From Myxococcota bacterium (GTDB taxonomy: Bacteria; Myxococcota_A; UBA9160; UBA6930): 64,000 nucleotides of DNA. Position numbers and translations under genes: made by a program. The stretch lies in contig JANQOX010000025.1 of the NCBI GenBank assembly GCA_028285625.1, forward strand, positions 580,461 to 644,460. The letters are read 5' to 3'. This document shows, in pieces, positions 8,621 to 20,615 of this stretch; within the stretch, counting starts at the first letter, position 1; every line of letters begins with the position of its first letter. The notes beneath the pieces are model-generated. The model was not told the DNA's origin, made no database searches, and saw nothing but the letters and a program-made list of their open reading frames with translations.

Positions 8621-9199
8621 TCACCCTCCCTGACTCTGGCGAACGCGCATTTCGATCTCCTTGGTGGTGCGCTCCCCGTGGAAGTCCACGTAGGCCTCCC
8701 GCACCACCACGGCGTTGTCGCCGATCGAAACCACGCGACCATCGTTCTTTCCAATGGGATCGCCCTCCGAGACGATGTAGTTCTGACCGGAGGGATCCAG
8801 AACAAGCGCACGGCGCTTGTTCGTCTCCCAGACGACGCCCGTGACGTCGAGCTGGGACAAGTCGAACTGCTCGAGCGGATGCTTCGCAAAGGCATCGCGC
8901 TCCTTGAGCCGATCGAGCACGAACGACCGGAACGGGTCCCGCTTGTCGAGCGGGTCGTACGTGAATCGTCCGTCGTTACCGAGCGCGAAGGCCGCGGATG
9001 CCTCATCGGGCGCCGCGTTGGCCGCCTGGCCCGCCACCTGGGTGGGCTGGCCCGCCTGCTTCTTCTGCTGCTCGATGATCGCAGCGCGCTGCTTCTGATA
9101 GTCGGCCACATTGGGGCCAGCGGTCCGCTTCTGACAGCCGGACACGCCCACGACCAGAACCAGGGCGATCGCGACCGCGAGTCCCTGTTCACGCAACAT
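8621..9199 (-). CDS. pilP: Pilus assembly lipoprotein PilP
   Basis: 192 residues. The N-terminus is a lipoprotein signal (VAIALVLVVGVSGC, lipobox Cys ~22). Then come a Gln/Ala-rich linker and a compact beta domain beginning YDPLDKRDPFRSFV, the conserved PilP entry motif, through LDVTGVVWETNKRRALVLDPSGQNYIVSEGD. In known systems PilP is anchored to the inner membrane, binds PilN/PilO and contacts the PilQ N0 domain. The ATG overlaps the pilO stop by one base (TGATG), indicating translational coupling. Confidence 0.95.
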   Translation of the reverse strand: MLREQGLAVAIALVLVVGVSGCQKRTAGPNVADYQKQRAAIIEQQKKQAGQPTQVAGQAANAAPDEASAAFALGNDGRFTYDPLDKRDPFRSFVLDRLKERDAFAKHPLEQFDLSQLDVTGVVWETNKRRALVLDPSGQNYIVSEGDPIGKNDGRVVSIGDNAVVVREAYVDFHGERTTKEIEMRVRQSQGG

Positions 9200-9870
9200 C
9201 AGTGCCCCCCTCCGTGGCCGCCCTTGCGACCGTGGCCGCCACGCTTGCCCTTCGCCTTGTCGGCCGGCGCTTCGGGCTCCGGCTCGACGAAGCGGAACGT
9301 GGTGGCGCTGCCGACCACGTTGAGCGTCGTCGAGGTCGAGGCCTCCCGAGCGATGGTCATGTCCATCTCGCCGATGTTGACGATCCGCGGCAGGCGCGAG
9401 ACTTCGTCGAAGAACAGCGCGATGTCGTGAAAGCCCCCGGTGAACTCGATGTCGATGGGAACCTCGGCGTAGAACTCCCGGCGTACCTCTGCCTGCGGGC
9501 GGAAGGCCTTGAACTCGAGACCGGCGTTCTTGCCCAGGCTCGTAATGTCGGTCAGCAGGACCGGAAGCTCCTTGTCGTCCGGCAGCTGCCGCAGGGCGAT
9601 TGCGAGCTTCTTCTCGAGAACCGAGATCTCCTCCTTCACCGCGTCCTCATTGGCCGCTACGGAGCGGACCTCCGAGAGCTTGCGCTGAAGCTGGAGATGC
9701 TGGTCGCGCGCCGTCTCGAGCGTTTGGGACGCAGGCAGGTAGAGGAAGTAGACGTAGACCGCAGCCACCAGCACGACGACGGCGGGCAGCATGGCCAATC
9801 GGTACGGCTTGGGCAGCCGCCCCAGCTTGTCGAGCTGGCCCTGGATCTGGTCGAGACCGAAGTCCGGCAT
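9199..9870 (-). CDS. pilO: Pilus alignment protein PilO
   Basis: 223 residues. One N-terminal membrane helix (LAMLPAVVVLVAAVYVYFLYL, ~25-45), a coiled coil (ARDQHLQLQRKLSEVRS), then a ferredoxin-like periplasmic domain with YAEVPIDIEFTGGFHDIALFFDEVSRLPRIVNI, typical of PilO. It dimerises with PilN to link cytoplasmic PilM with PilP/PilQ. The C-terminal tail is short, basic and Gly/His-rich (KGKRGGHGRKGGHGGGH), which is not usual for the family; its role is unknown and metal binding is only a guess. Confidence 0.95.
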   Translation of the reverse strand: MPDFGLDQIQGQLDKLGRLPKPYRLAMLPAVVVLVAAVYVYFLYLPASQTLETARDQHLQLQRKLSEVRSVAANEDAVKEEISVLEKKLAIALRQLPDDKELPVLLTDITSLGKNAGLEFKAFRPQAEVRREFYAEVPIDIEFTGGFHDIALFFDEVSRLPRIVNIGEMDMTIAREASTSTTLNVVGSATTFRFVEPEPEAPADKAKGKRGGHGRKGGHGGGH

Positions 9871-9878
9871 CGTCCCCC

Positions 9879-10499
9879 CTATCGCCCGGTCCCGAGCGGT
9901 CCGGTGCTGGTCGCACTGGCCGTCCGGTTCCGTGCTGCGGCTTCGCGCTTCTCCGCCTCGGGCGAGGTGATTCGCGCAGAGAGCTCGAACTCGTTCAACT
10001 TGAACCCGCCCTGCTCGCGCGCCTCGGTCTCGAGGAGTTCCACCTCCTTGAAGTAGGCGGAGTCGTTCAGGGCGGTCAGGAACAGCGCCACCAGCTCGTT
10101 GTCCAGGCTCATGCCGTGGATGCGGATGCGCATGTTCTTGGCTTCGATTCGCGTGATCCAGAGGCGGTCGGGTGCATGTGTGGCCAGCTGGTCCAGCACG
10201 TGAACCGGGCCCGAGCGCTCTTCATCGAGCCGCTCGATGACTTCGAGCTTCCTCTCGATCTGCGCCTTGGCGTCGCGGTACTGCTTGACCTTGGCCAGCT
10301 GCGGACCGAACTGGTCGATCTGCTGCTGCGTCTGCGCGATTTCGGCCTGGGTGTCCGAAATGCGCCCCATCAGGCTCCAGTGAAAGAAGCTCACCAACGC
10401 CACGGCCAGCAGCAGCACACCCACCAGCATCACGGCGAACTGCTGGAGATCGGCGCGTCGCCGCTCTTCGCGGACCGGGAGCAGATTGATCCGGATCAT
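9879..10499 (-). CDS. pilN: Pilus assembly protein PilN
   Basis: 206 residues. It begins MIRINLLPVREERRR, the conserved INLLP peptide that docks into the cleft of PilM. A single membrane helix follows (FAVMLVGVLLLAVALVSFFH, ~21-41), then a coiled coil (ISDTQAEIAQTQQQIDQF) and a periplasmic fimbrial-assembly domain. The ATG overlaps the pilM stop (ATGA). Inner-membrane part of the PilMNOP alignment complex. Confidence 0.96.
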   Translation of the reverse strand: MIRINLLPVREERRRADLQQFAVMLVGVLLLAVALVSFFHWSLMGRISDTQAEIAQTQQQIDQFGPQLAKVKQYRDAKAQIERKLEVIERLDEERSGPVHVLDQLATHAPDRLWITRIEAKNMRIRIHGMSLDNELVALFLTALNDSAYFKEVELLETEAREQGGFKLNEFELSARITSPEAEKREAAARNRTASATSTGPLGTGR

Positions 10500-11566
10500 T
10501 GGTCGTCCACCTTGCGAAGTGCGAGGCCCATGGCCACGCCGAGTGCCGGCGCCACCTCGGCGAGCCCTTCGCCCTCGAGCTTCGGCGAGAGCCCCACGCG
10601 CGCGAGGGGATCGAGCCGTTCAACCGGCAGGTTGGTCTTGCCCTGGAAGGCCGTATCGAGACCCGAGACCTGGGAGCCACCGCCCGCCAGGTAGATCTTG
10701 CTGATCCGGCTCTCCGCAGCGGTGGCGGCGAAGAAGTCCAGCGAGCGGCTGATCTCGCCGAGCACGGTGTCGCTGACCCCGCGCATGGCCTCCTCGACCT
10801 CCTGCGGCACCACCTCCTGGCTGTCTTCGCTTCCGATGCCGCCGATCTTCAGGCGCTCGGCTTCGTCGAAGCTGACCGAGAGCGCCTTCTGGATCTCTTC
10901 GGTGTAGACGTTGCCGCCCGTCGAGATGTCGCGAGTGAACGCCGGCACACCCTGGGTGAGGATGTTGATGTTCACGACCTGCGACCCGATGTTGACCAGC
11001 GCGACCACGTCGTCCGGGTTGACGTCGTAGTTGGCCTCGAAAGCGTTCGAGACCGCGAAGGCCGCGACGTCGATCACCGCCGGGTGCAGCCCCGCTTCGG
11101 TGATCACCGAGACGTAGTCGTCGATCAGTTCCTTCTTGGCGGCCACCAGGAGCACGTCCATCTGGCCCTCGGCATCACCGCCATCCAGGATCTGGAAGTC
11201 GAGGTTCACCTCGTTGATGTCGAACGGGATGTACTGCTCGGCCTCCCAACGAATCGACTCCTCCAGCTCGTCGCGCGTCATGGTGGGCAGGCTGATCTTC
11301 TTCACGATCACGCTGTGGCCCGCGACGGCCGTGGCAGCGTTCTTCGCCTTGATGCCTGCCGTCTCGATCGCCTGGCCGATGGCCTCGACGATGGCGCTGG
11401 AGTTGAGGAACGCCCCTTGGACGATGGCTTCGGGCGGAAGCGGTGCGATGCCGGCATGGACGACTTCGGCGCCCTTGCCGCGCAATGCGCACTCGACCAC
11501 CTTCACCGAGGACGAGCCGATGTCGAGCCCGACGACCGACTTGGACTTGCCAAACGAGAACTGCAC
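10496..11566 (-). CDS. pilM: Actin-like pilus assembly ATPase PilM
   Basis: 356 residues. Cytoplasmic FtsA/actin-like protein that binds PilN. Motifs: phosphate-1 VVGLDIGSSSVKVVE near the N-terminus, AVAGHSVIVKKISLP, IRWEAEQYIPFDINEV (characteristic of PilM), VALVNIGSQVVNINI (phosphate-2 equivalent) and KIYLAGGGSQVSGL. The start is a GTG (MQFSFGKSKSVVG) with a strong GGAGGAGG five bases upstream; the longer open frame reads into the preceding HTH gene and is rejected. First of the tightly overlapping pilMNOPQ genes. Confidence 0.96.
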   Translation of the reverse strand: MQFSFGKSKSVVGLDIGSSSVKVVECALRGKGAEVVHAGIAPLPPEAIVQGAFLNSSAIVEAIGQAIETAGIKAKNAATAVAGHSVIVKKISLPTMTRDELEESIRWEAEQYIPFDINEVNLDFQILDGGDAEGQMDVLLVAAKKELIDDYVSVITEAGLHPAVIDVAAFAVSNAFEANYDVNPDDVVALVNIGSQVVNINILTQGVPAFTRDISTGGNVYTEEIQKALSVSFDEAERLKIGGIGSEDSQEVVPQEVEEAMRGVSDTVLGEISRSLDFFAATAAESRISKIYLAGGGSQVSGLDTAFQGKTNLPVERLDPLARVGLSPKLEGEGLAEVAPALGVAMGLALRKVDDQ

Positions 11567-11580
11567 GCGTGCCTCCTCCG

Positions 11581-11820
11581 TCAGCCCTGGGCGCTGCGGG
11601 CCAAGGGATCTCGCGCCGGGACGGGGGCGGCGAACACGCGGTCCTTGTCCGCCACCTTGAGTCCCAGCGCGATCAAGATCTTGCGCTTGGTGTCGAGGCG
11701 GCAGGGCCGCCCGGCTTCGATGCGATCGATGGTGAGCGTGGACACACCGGCCTTTCGGGCCAGCTCGGCCTTGCTCATCATGAGCGCTTCGCGGAACTGT
11801 TGGACGTTGTTGCTGGGCAC
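11581..11820 (-). CDS. Small helix-turn-helix protein upstream of pilM
   Basis: 79 residues from the GTG chosen here; an ATG 14 codons upstream (11862) is an alternative. The core FREALMMSKAELARKAGVSTLTIDRIEAG is an XRE/Cro-type helix-turn-helix with its recognition helix, followed by DTKRKILIALGLKV, the usual fourth and fifth helices. It ends 14 nt before pilM, so both are probably on one transcript, and it could regulate pilMNOPQ or itself. A small HTH gene ahead of pilM is known to me from other delta-type genomes, but no function is established. A run of G's lies right before the GTG. Confidence 0.8.
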   Translation of the reverse strand: MPSNNVQQFREALMMSKAELARKAGVSTLTIDRIEAGRPCRLDTKRKILIALGLKVADKDRVFAAPVPARDPLARSAQG

Positions 11821-11875
11821 CTTCCCCCCCGGTCGGCGCGAATGCCGGCGCAGGCCGGCCACGTGCTGCTATCGG

Positions 11876-11928
11876 CCCGCGGTTCCGGGGACTTGAGGGT
11901 GTCCCACCGCCCGCGGTTCCGGGGACTT
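11876..11928. repeat. Two 19-bp direct repeats upstream of the HTH-pilM genes
   Basis: CCCGCGGTTCCGGGGACTT occurs exactly at 11876-11894 and 11910-11928 (period 34, about three helical turns). They lie in the gap between the divergent HTH-pilM and NtrC-type genes, so they could be regulator sites; no other copies were noticed in the window. Confidence 0.7.
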
Positions 11929-12105
11929 CGGGCTTCCCACGCGCGCGCATGGTGTTGCGGATCACACTTCACGGCGATGCAGGATCCCAACACCGCCTCG
12001 CGCTCTCCGTGCCGCTCACGGCCGGCCCGCCGATGGCCGATGCAGGGACCAGAACGACGCCAGACCCGCATCCCGCGGGCAAGTGGCGACGCCCGGAGTG
12101 CCAGC

Positions 12106-13461
12106 ATGTCGGAACGCATCCTGGTGGTCGACGACGACGACGCCCTGCGCGAGAGCCTCGAGTTGGTCCTCAGCGCCGAGGGCTACTCGGTCGTGGGCGC
12201 CCAGGATGCGGAGCGCGCGCTGGCGCTGGTGGAGGCGTCCCCTTTCGACCTGGTGCTCTGCGACCTGCGCATGCCGGGAATGGATGGCCTGGAGCTGATC
12301 CCCCAGCTCGCGCGACGCAGCCCGGGCACCACGATCTTCCTGATGTCGGCCTATGCCACGTCGGACCTCGCCATCGAGGCGATCAATCGCGGGGCCTACG
12401 ACTACCTGGCCAAGCCGTTCCAGCCGTCCGAAGTGATCCTCGCGATCCGCAAGGCGCGCGAGCGGGAGCGGCTGCGGCGCAGCAACGAGCTCCTGCGTCG
12501 CGACGTCGAACGTGCGGCGGGCGAACGGCCGATCGTCGCGGCCTCGCCCGGCATGATCGAGGTGCTCGAGGTGCTCGAGCGTGCGGCGGACTTCAAGGCG
12601 ACCGTGCTGATCACGGGCGAGAGCGGCACGGGCAAGGAGGTGCTCGCCCGGGCCCTTCATGCACAGTCGCCCCGTCGAGAAGAGCCATTCGTCGCCGTCA
12701 ACTGCGGAGCGATCCCCGAGAACCTGCTGGAGAGCGAACTTTTCGGACACGCCCGCGGCGCCTTCACCGGTGCCGATCGCGCTCGCCGCGGCCTCTTCCT
12801 CGAGGCCGACGGTGGATCGCTGTTCCTCGACGAGATCGGCGAGCTTCCGCTCGCCCTCCAGGTGAAGCTGCTCCGGGTACTCCAGGAGGAGGAGGTGCGG
12901 CCGGTTGGCGAGAACAAGCCCCGGTCGGTGAACGTCCGCGTGGTCGCAGCCACCGCCCGCAACCTCGAAGCCGAGGTGGCAGAGGGGCGCTTCCGCGAAG
13001 ACCTCTTCTATCGCTTGAACGTTCTTCGGGTTCCGGTGCCGCCGCTACGGGAGCGCCGCGACGACATCCCGCTGCTGGTGGACCACTTCCTCGCGCGGTT
13101 CAGCGGCGAACTGTCGCGACCGCTCCGCGGTCTCGACGACGACGCCCTGGCTGCGCTGGTCCGATACGCCTGGCCCGGAAACGTGCGAGAGCTCGAGAAC
13201 GTGATCGAGCGAGCCGTCATCCTCGCGCGTGGAGATCGGCTGGCGGTGGACGACCTGCCCAAGAACCTCGTCGACCCCGAACCCGCAGACGCGGGCTCGC
13301 GGGACGACCTTTCGCTGAAGCGTGCACGACGTGCCTTCGAGGCCGACCTGATCCGCCGCGCGCTCGAGGCGACCGGCGGCAACCGCACCCACGCCGCCAA
13401 GCTCCTCGAAATCAGCCACCGCGCCCTGCTCTACAAGCTCAAGGATTATCAGATCCGCTAG
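12106..13461 (+). CDS. Sigma-54-dependent NtrC-family response regulator
   Basis: 451 residues, full three-domain layout. Receiver domain 1-120 with ILVVDDDD and phospho-acceptor Asp53 (LVLCDLRMPGMDG), Lys in YLAKPF. AAA+ domain with Walker A GESGTGKE, the sigma-54 contact loop GAFTGA, Walker B SLFLDEIGEL, and RYAWPGNVRELENVIERAV (sensor II). C-terminal Fis-type HTH GGNRTHAAKLLEISHRALLYKLKDYQIR. ATG with GGAG upstream. It is encoded divergently inside the pil cluster with no kinase beside it. PilS or the second kinase could phosphorylate it; that is inference. It is a candidate activator of the two sigma-54 promoters nearby. Confidence 0.93.
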   Translation: MSERILVVDDDDALRESLELVLSAEGYSVVGAQDAERALALVEASPFDLVLCDLRMPGMDGLELIPQLARRSPGTTIFLMSAYATSDLAIEAINRGAYDYLAKPFQPSEVILAIRKARERERLRRSNELLRRDVERAAGERPIVAASPGMIEVLEVLERAADFKATVLITGESGTGKEVLARALHAQSPRREEPFVAVNCGAIPENLLESELFGHARGAFTGADRARRGLFLEADGGSLFLDEIGELPLALQVKLLRVLQEEEVRPVGENKPRSVNVRVVAATARNLEAEVAEGRFREDLFYRLNVLRVPVPPLRERRDDIPLLVDHFLARFSGELSRPLRGLDDDALAALVRYAWPGNVRELENVIERAVILARGDRLAVDDLPKNLVDPEPADAGSRDDLSLKRARRAFEADLIRRALEATGGNRTHAAKLLEISHRALLYKLKDYQIR

Positions 13462-13598
13462 CGCGCCCAAGAAGAGGGCCACGACGGGTGGGTCCCCGAG
13501 GCTTGGCACCCTGGTTGGGGCCGCCTCCGCACCACGTCCCCGCCGCTCGATGCACGGCCCGCAGGCCGAGAAGCCCCTCGCGGCGGTCCCTTCAGAAG

Positions 13599-13961
13599 TT
13601 AATCGACGCTCTTGCCGATGCGGAGGGTGTCGACGGCCACGCGATTGCCACGGCGGTCGCCCTGGTAGCGGACGGGCACCTCGCGCTCGCCCTCGCGCAG
13701 GTCGAGCTCGCGAAGGGTCACCACGCGCCCCCGGTCCTCGTCGATGATCTTGGTCTCCGGCCCGATGTCGAGGATCGGAGCCGGGTCCAGCAGGATCGTG
13801 CTCGAGGCCAGGTCGACGCCGACCGCGACACCCCAGGCATCGACCGGCTCCGCGTTGGCGGCCATGGCTCCGAGGCCCAGGGCCAGCGCGGCCGCTGCCC
13901 CGGCGCCCCGAAGGCGGGCCTGCACGGTTCGATCTCGTCGTTCTCGTCGGTGGAATCGCAT
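13599..13961 (-). CDS. Small secreted protein downstream of pilY1
   Basis: 120 residues. N-terminal signal peptide with a twin-Arg-like basic start (RFHRRERRDR) and hydrophobic core GAAAALALGLGAMAANA. The mature ~75 residues are predicted beta-rich (ASSTILLDPAPILDIGPETKIIDEDRG...VTLRELDLREGEREVPVRYQGD). I do not recognise a named family. It starts 17 nt after the pilY1 stop, so it is probably co-transcribed from the pilY1 sigma-54 promoter and may help pilus tip function. Confidence 0.75.
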   Translation of the reverse strand: MRFHRRERRDRTVQARLRGAGAAAALALGLGAMAANAEPVDAWGVAVGVDLASSTILLDPAPILDIGPETKIIDEDRGRVVTLRELDLREGEREVPVRYQGDRRGNRVAVDTLRIGKSVD

Positions 13962-13978
13962 TCCGGAGTCTCCCTTCC

Positions 13979-17677
<3,699 letters not shown>

Positions 17678-17726
17678 GGTGTCCTCCTGACGACCGGGGC
17701 ATGCGATGAGCCCGTGGGAGGTCATC

Positions 17727-17741
17727 GCAAGCGGCGTGCCA
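17727..17741 (-). promoter_or_regulatory. Sigma-54 promoter of pilY1
   Basis: On the minus strand the sequence is TGGCACGCCGCTTGC: -24 TGGCACG, four bases, -12 TTGC, with exactly ten bases between GG and GC. This fits the RpoN consensus at every conserved position. The predicted start is near 17715, giving a 5' leader of about 38 nt to the pilY1 ATG. Confidence 0.85.
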
Positions 17742-17808
17742 CACGCCGGAATCGGCTAACTAACCGGTTTTGCAGCAGTTTGGGATCAAGCGGAGCACGG
17801 GCGACTGC

Positions 17809-17844
17809 GCACCCGGGTGCGTGGTGCGAAGCGCGCTTCGCACC
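17809..17844 (-). terminator. Palindromes after the lipoprotein gene
   Basis: A perfect 22-nt palindrome (17823-17844, arms GGTGCGAAGCG / CGCTTCGCACC) is followed by a 12-nt one (GCACCCGGGTGC, 17809-17820). They lie 16 nt beyond the lipoprotein stop and before the pilY1 promoter, so they probably end the minor-pilin transcript. No T-run follows. Confidence 0.55.
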
Positions 17845-17860
17845 CCCTCCCCCGCGACCC

Positions 17861-18865
17861 TCAGTCCTCGCGAGAGGCCGGCGGTGTGCTCGGGGTCTCG
17901 GTGGCGACCGTCACCTCGAACAGGAACGTCGTGCCCTCGCCCTGCGAGTCGGTCACACCGACTTCTACGGGGTGAACGCCTGCCTGGCTGGCCTTGGGGC
18001 GCCACTGGAGCTCCCCCGTGATGGCGTCGATCGCCATGCCGGCGGGCGATTGGTCCAGGAAGAAGCGCAGATTGCGATCTCCGTCGGCGTCGTAGGCCTC
18101 GAACTGGTACGTGAAGACGCCCGAGTCGGTCTGGACGTCCGGCAGCTGGGTGATGCGCGGTGGCGTGTTGCCGAGTTGCAGTTCGGGGCTCATGAAGGGC
18201 TTGCTGCGGTCCGTCCCATCGTCGGCGACGACCTCGACCGAGAGGCGATCCCCACTGCGGAGTCCTTCGGTGCGAAGCTCGCGATCGCGGCCTCGCTCGA
18301 CGCCGTTGACGAGCCAACGGTACGAGTAGTCGAGATCGTCCCCATCGGGGTCGCGCGCGAGCGGCGAGACCTTCACCACGTCGCCCGCGCGAACCGGGCT
18401 CTCGGGCTGCAGATCGACGCCCGCCACCATCGGCGGCCGGTTGCCCACCCGGGCCCTCGCCTTTCGCGGCTCGCTCGCGTTGCGACCATCGCTGGCCACG
18501 ACTTCGACCTCGACTTCGTCGCCCTTTGCCAGGTCCGGAAGCGAGAGGCTGGGTCGGGCACCCGTCACCACGTCGCGGCCGTTGACCCGCCAGGTGTAGG
18601 TGAGGCGCAGCGCGTCCCCGTCGGGATCGTCGGCCTCGACCAGCGCCTCGATCGGCACGCCGGCCAACGGCCGGCTCGGGTTCATGCGGACGTCGCGCAC
18701 GATCGGCGCCTCGCCCTGGCCCTGCCCTGCGCCATGGGACGCTGCCGGCGTGGCCATCGACGCGCCGCTTGGACGCGCGGCTTCCACCTGGGCCTCGCCA
18801 CAGCCCAGAAGCAGGAAGGCGAAACCGCCCCCCCCAATGGCCTGGATGATCTGCTTACGCTGCAT
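17861..18865 (-). CDS. Lipoprotein with Ig-like/PKD-like repeats
   Basis: 334 residues. Lipoprotein signal GGGGFAFLLLGC. Three beta-sandwich repeats follow: two Ig/PKD-like units each with a DPDGD calcium-type loop (VEADDPDGDALRLTYTW and ARDPDGDDLDYSYRW) and a C-terminal cadherin/putative-Ig unit (YQFEAYDADGD...FFLDQSPAGMAIDAITGELQW). It starts 51 nt after pilX as the last gene of the minor-pilin operon. I infer a cell-surface or periplasmic role with the pilus, perhaps adhesion; not a standard pilus component. Confidence 0.85.
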   Translation of the reverse strand: MQRKQIIQAIGGGGFAFLLLGCGEAQVEAARPSGASMATPAASHGAGQGQGEAPIVRDVRMNPSRPLAGVPIEALVEADDPDGDALRLTYTWRVNGRDVVTGARPSLSLPDLAKGDEVEVEVVASDGRNASEPRKARARVGNRPPMVAGVDLQPESPVRAGDVVKVSPLARDPDGDDLDYSYRWLVNGVERGRDRELRTEGLRSGDRLSVEVVADDGTDRSKPFMSPELQLGNTPPRITQLPDVQTDSGVFTYQFEAYDADGDRNLRFFLDQSPAGMAIDAITGELQWRPKASQAGVHPVEVGVTDSQGEGTTFLFEVTVATETPSTPPASRED

Positions 18866-18916
18866 GCTCCCCCCCAGAAGCCCCGCGCGCCCCGAAAGGA
18901 GCCGCGGGCTCGCGAG

Positions 18917-19480
18917 CTAGTAGCCCGAGGCCAGGATCTTGGTCTCCATGACCTCGACGGCCGCCGTCGACCCACGGCCTGCGCCGAGGGCGTTCGGGCT
19001 CTGTCCGACCACGTTGATCCGCCAGAGTGTGTTCACGAACTTGGTCTTGCTGCCGAGATTCATCCCACCAGCGACGCCACCGTCGTCGGCGTAGGAGATG
19101 AAGTTGGGCGCGAAATTCGGGTCGCCGTAGAACGAGGGAAGCTGCGTCTCGTTGTCGTAGAGCGCCGCGTCCCCGAGATTGGTCGCGACCAGCGGAGGGG
19201 TCGAGCCCCGCGAGGTGACCGAGCGGATCGCCGCGCGCCCGGCCGCGACGCCTGCCTCGGCGGCGTAGAATGCGCTGCGGCTGCGATTCTGGAAGCCGGC
19301 GACCTGGCGATCCCGGGTCGCAGTGTCCATCGCAGCCAGGCCGAGCCAGCCCATCAGGACCAGCATCATCACCGCCAGGAACATGGCCGATCCAGCCTCG
19401 CGGCGGCGTACGTGCGCGCCAGGCATGCTTCGTCCGTCGTCCTTGGTCATCGCGCGTCTCCCGTTCTTCCTGCGGCGCAT
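18917..19480 (-). CDS. pilX: PilX-like minor pilin
   Basis: 187 residues. Basic leader, then GSAMFLAVMMLVLMGWLGLAAMDTATRDRQVAGFQNRSRSAFYAAEAGV, the usual PilX N-terminal helix and AxYAAEAG motif. The residue at +5 after the Gly cleavage site is not Glu, as in many PilX/GspK-type proteins. The ATG overlaps the pilW stop by one base (TGATG) with GGAGG upstream; a second ATG at 19450 with GGGAG is also possible. Minor pilins prime pilus assembly together with PilY1. Confidence 0.85.
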   Translation of the reverse strand: MRRRKNGRRAMTKDDGRSMPGAHVRRREAGSAMFLAVMMLVLMGWLGLAAMDTATRDRQVAGFQNRSRSAFYAAEAGVAAGRAAIRSVTSRGSTPPLVATNLGDAALYDNETQLPSFYGDPNFAPNFISYADDGGVAGGMNLGSKTKFVNTLWRINVVGQSPNALGAGRGSTAAVEVMETKILASGY

Positions 19481-20586
19481 CACACGCCTCCCGTGGGCCG
19501 TAGGCCGATGTTCCGGGGCCGGACCGCGAGCGTATGCACGCGTCGCCGGAATCCGTCTGGGCCACCCGCGGGCGCAACGCGGTTCTCCGTGGTCTGGAAG
19601 ACCCCCTGAGCGCTACCGGGGTTGTTCACCACGTCGGCGTCCTGGGCGCGCGTGCGCACCACGAAGTTGAGCCGCAGTTCGCGCAGCAGCGAGTTGTCGA
19701 ACGCGTTCGACTGGAAGACGGGCTCGGCCCCGGCCGCCCCCGAATACTCGCCGGGGTCGGTCAGGCCGTCGTCGTCGAGATCGTAGAATGCGGCGAACTG
19801 GAGATCTTCGACGTCGTCGGCCAGCAGCATGCCATCTCGCCAGAGCTGAGGCGCCTGAGTGCCCGTCGCATTCGGCGGCACGATGGCGTACCAGTGCGCC
19901 GGCACCGCAACCAGATCGGTGCCGGGACCGCCCGGGATGAAGTTGGGTGCGGGCGCGAGCTGCGTCGGCACGGCGGCACCGACCGTGATGTTCCAGTCGA
20001 CGCTCACGTTGTTGGCATTCGGAACGTTCGTAATGACCGCGCACATGGTTCCGGCCGCCGGGTTGGAGCGGTCGAAGACGATCACGCCGCCGAACTGCCC
20101 GAGAAACGGATTGGCCAGGAAGTCCGATTCGGCGACACCGTTGTTGTCGTTGTCGTAGAACGCGGCGCCATCGAGTACCGTGCCCTGCCCGGTGCCCGGG
20201 ACGCTCACCTGCAGGTTGGCCGCCGGCATGGCGTTCTGGATGTCGGCCACCAGATTCAGCTGGGTCTGCGTCGCCGGGTTCAGGGCGTCGGCATCGCTCA
20301 CGAAGACGACGTCGGCGCCACCGAGATTGTCATAGCCGCAGAATGCGCCGCCTTCGGGCACCATGAAGCCGGTGACGCGCACCTCGCGTTCGAGCAGATC
20401 CGCGATCGCGCGCAGGTTCTGCTGCGCTTCGGTCGTCTGCTCGACCACGACGTATGCGCGGTTCTGCCGTACGAGCATGTCGGTCAGGTAGAGCGAGACC
20501 ACGGCGAGCACGGCCACGGAGACGAGCATCTCCGCCAACGTGAATCCGCCTTCGCGACGAGGCGTTCTCTGCGCGTTCGGCTGCAT
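19480..20586 (-). CDS. pilW: PilW-like minor pilin
   Basis: 368 residues. Class III signal RREGG/FTLAEMLVSVAVLAVVSLYLTDML, with cleavage after Gly and Glu at +5. A long periplasmic domain follows, with the PilW-type AQQNLRAIADLLEREVRVTGF motif, several Asp/Asn-rich loops (YDNDNNGVAESDF, DLDDDGLTDPGEYSG, the latter resembling a calcium loop) and a tail VHTLAVRPRNIGLRP. ATG with GGAG upstream. The open frame extends further upstream but that part overlaps pilV. Starts 29 nt after the pilV stop. Confidence 0.88.
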   Translation of the reverse strand: MQPNAQRTPRREGGFTLAEMLVSVAVLAVVSLYLTDMLVRQNRAYVVVEQTTEAQQNLRAIADLLEREVRVTGFMVPEGGAFCGYDNLGGADVVFVSDADALNPATQTQLNLVADIQNAMPAANLQVSVPGTGQGTVLDGAAFYDNDNNGVAESDFLANPFLGQFGGVIVFDRSNPAAGTMCAVITNVPNANNVSVDWNITVGAAVPTQLAPAPNFIPGGPGTDLVAVPAHWYAIVPPNATGTQAPQLWRDGMLLADDVEDLQFAAFYDLDDDGLTDPGEYSGAAGAEPVFQSNAFDNSLLRELRLNFVVRTRAQDADVVNNPGSAQGVFQTTENRVAPAGGPDGFRRRVHTLAVRPRNIGLRPTGGV

Positions 20587-20615
20587 TCGACTGCTCCGGT
20601 GGGGTCGGGTTCGGC

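Noticed and set aside
10496..11965. Longer pilM frame (489 codons)
   Set aside because: The N-terminal ~133 residues are translated from the HTH gene region in another frame; the GTG at 11566 has a strong ribosome-binding site.
13504..13518. TGGCACCCTGGTTGG, sigma-54-like on the plus strand
   Set aside because: The -12 GC is replaced by GG and no plus-strand gene follows.
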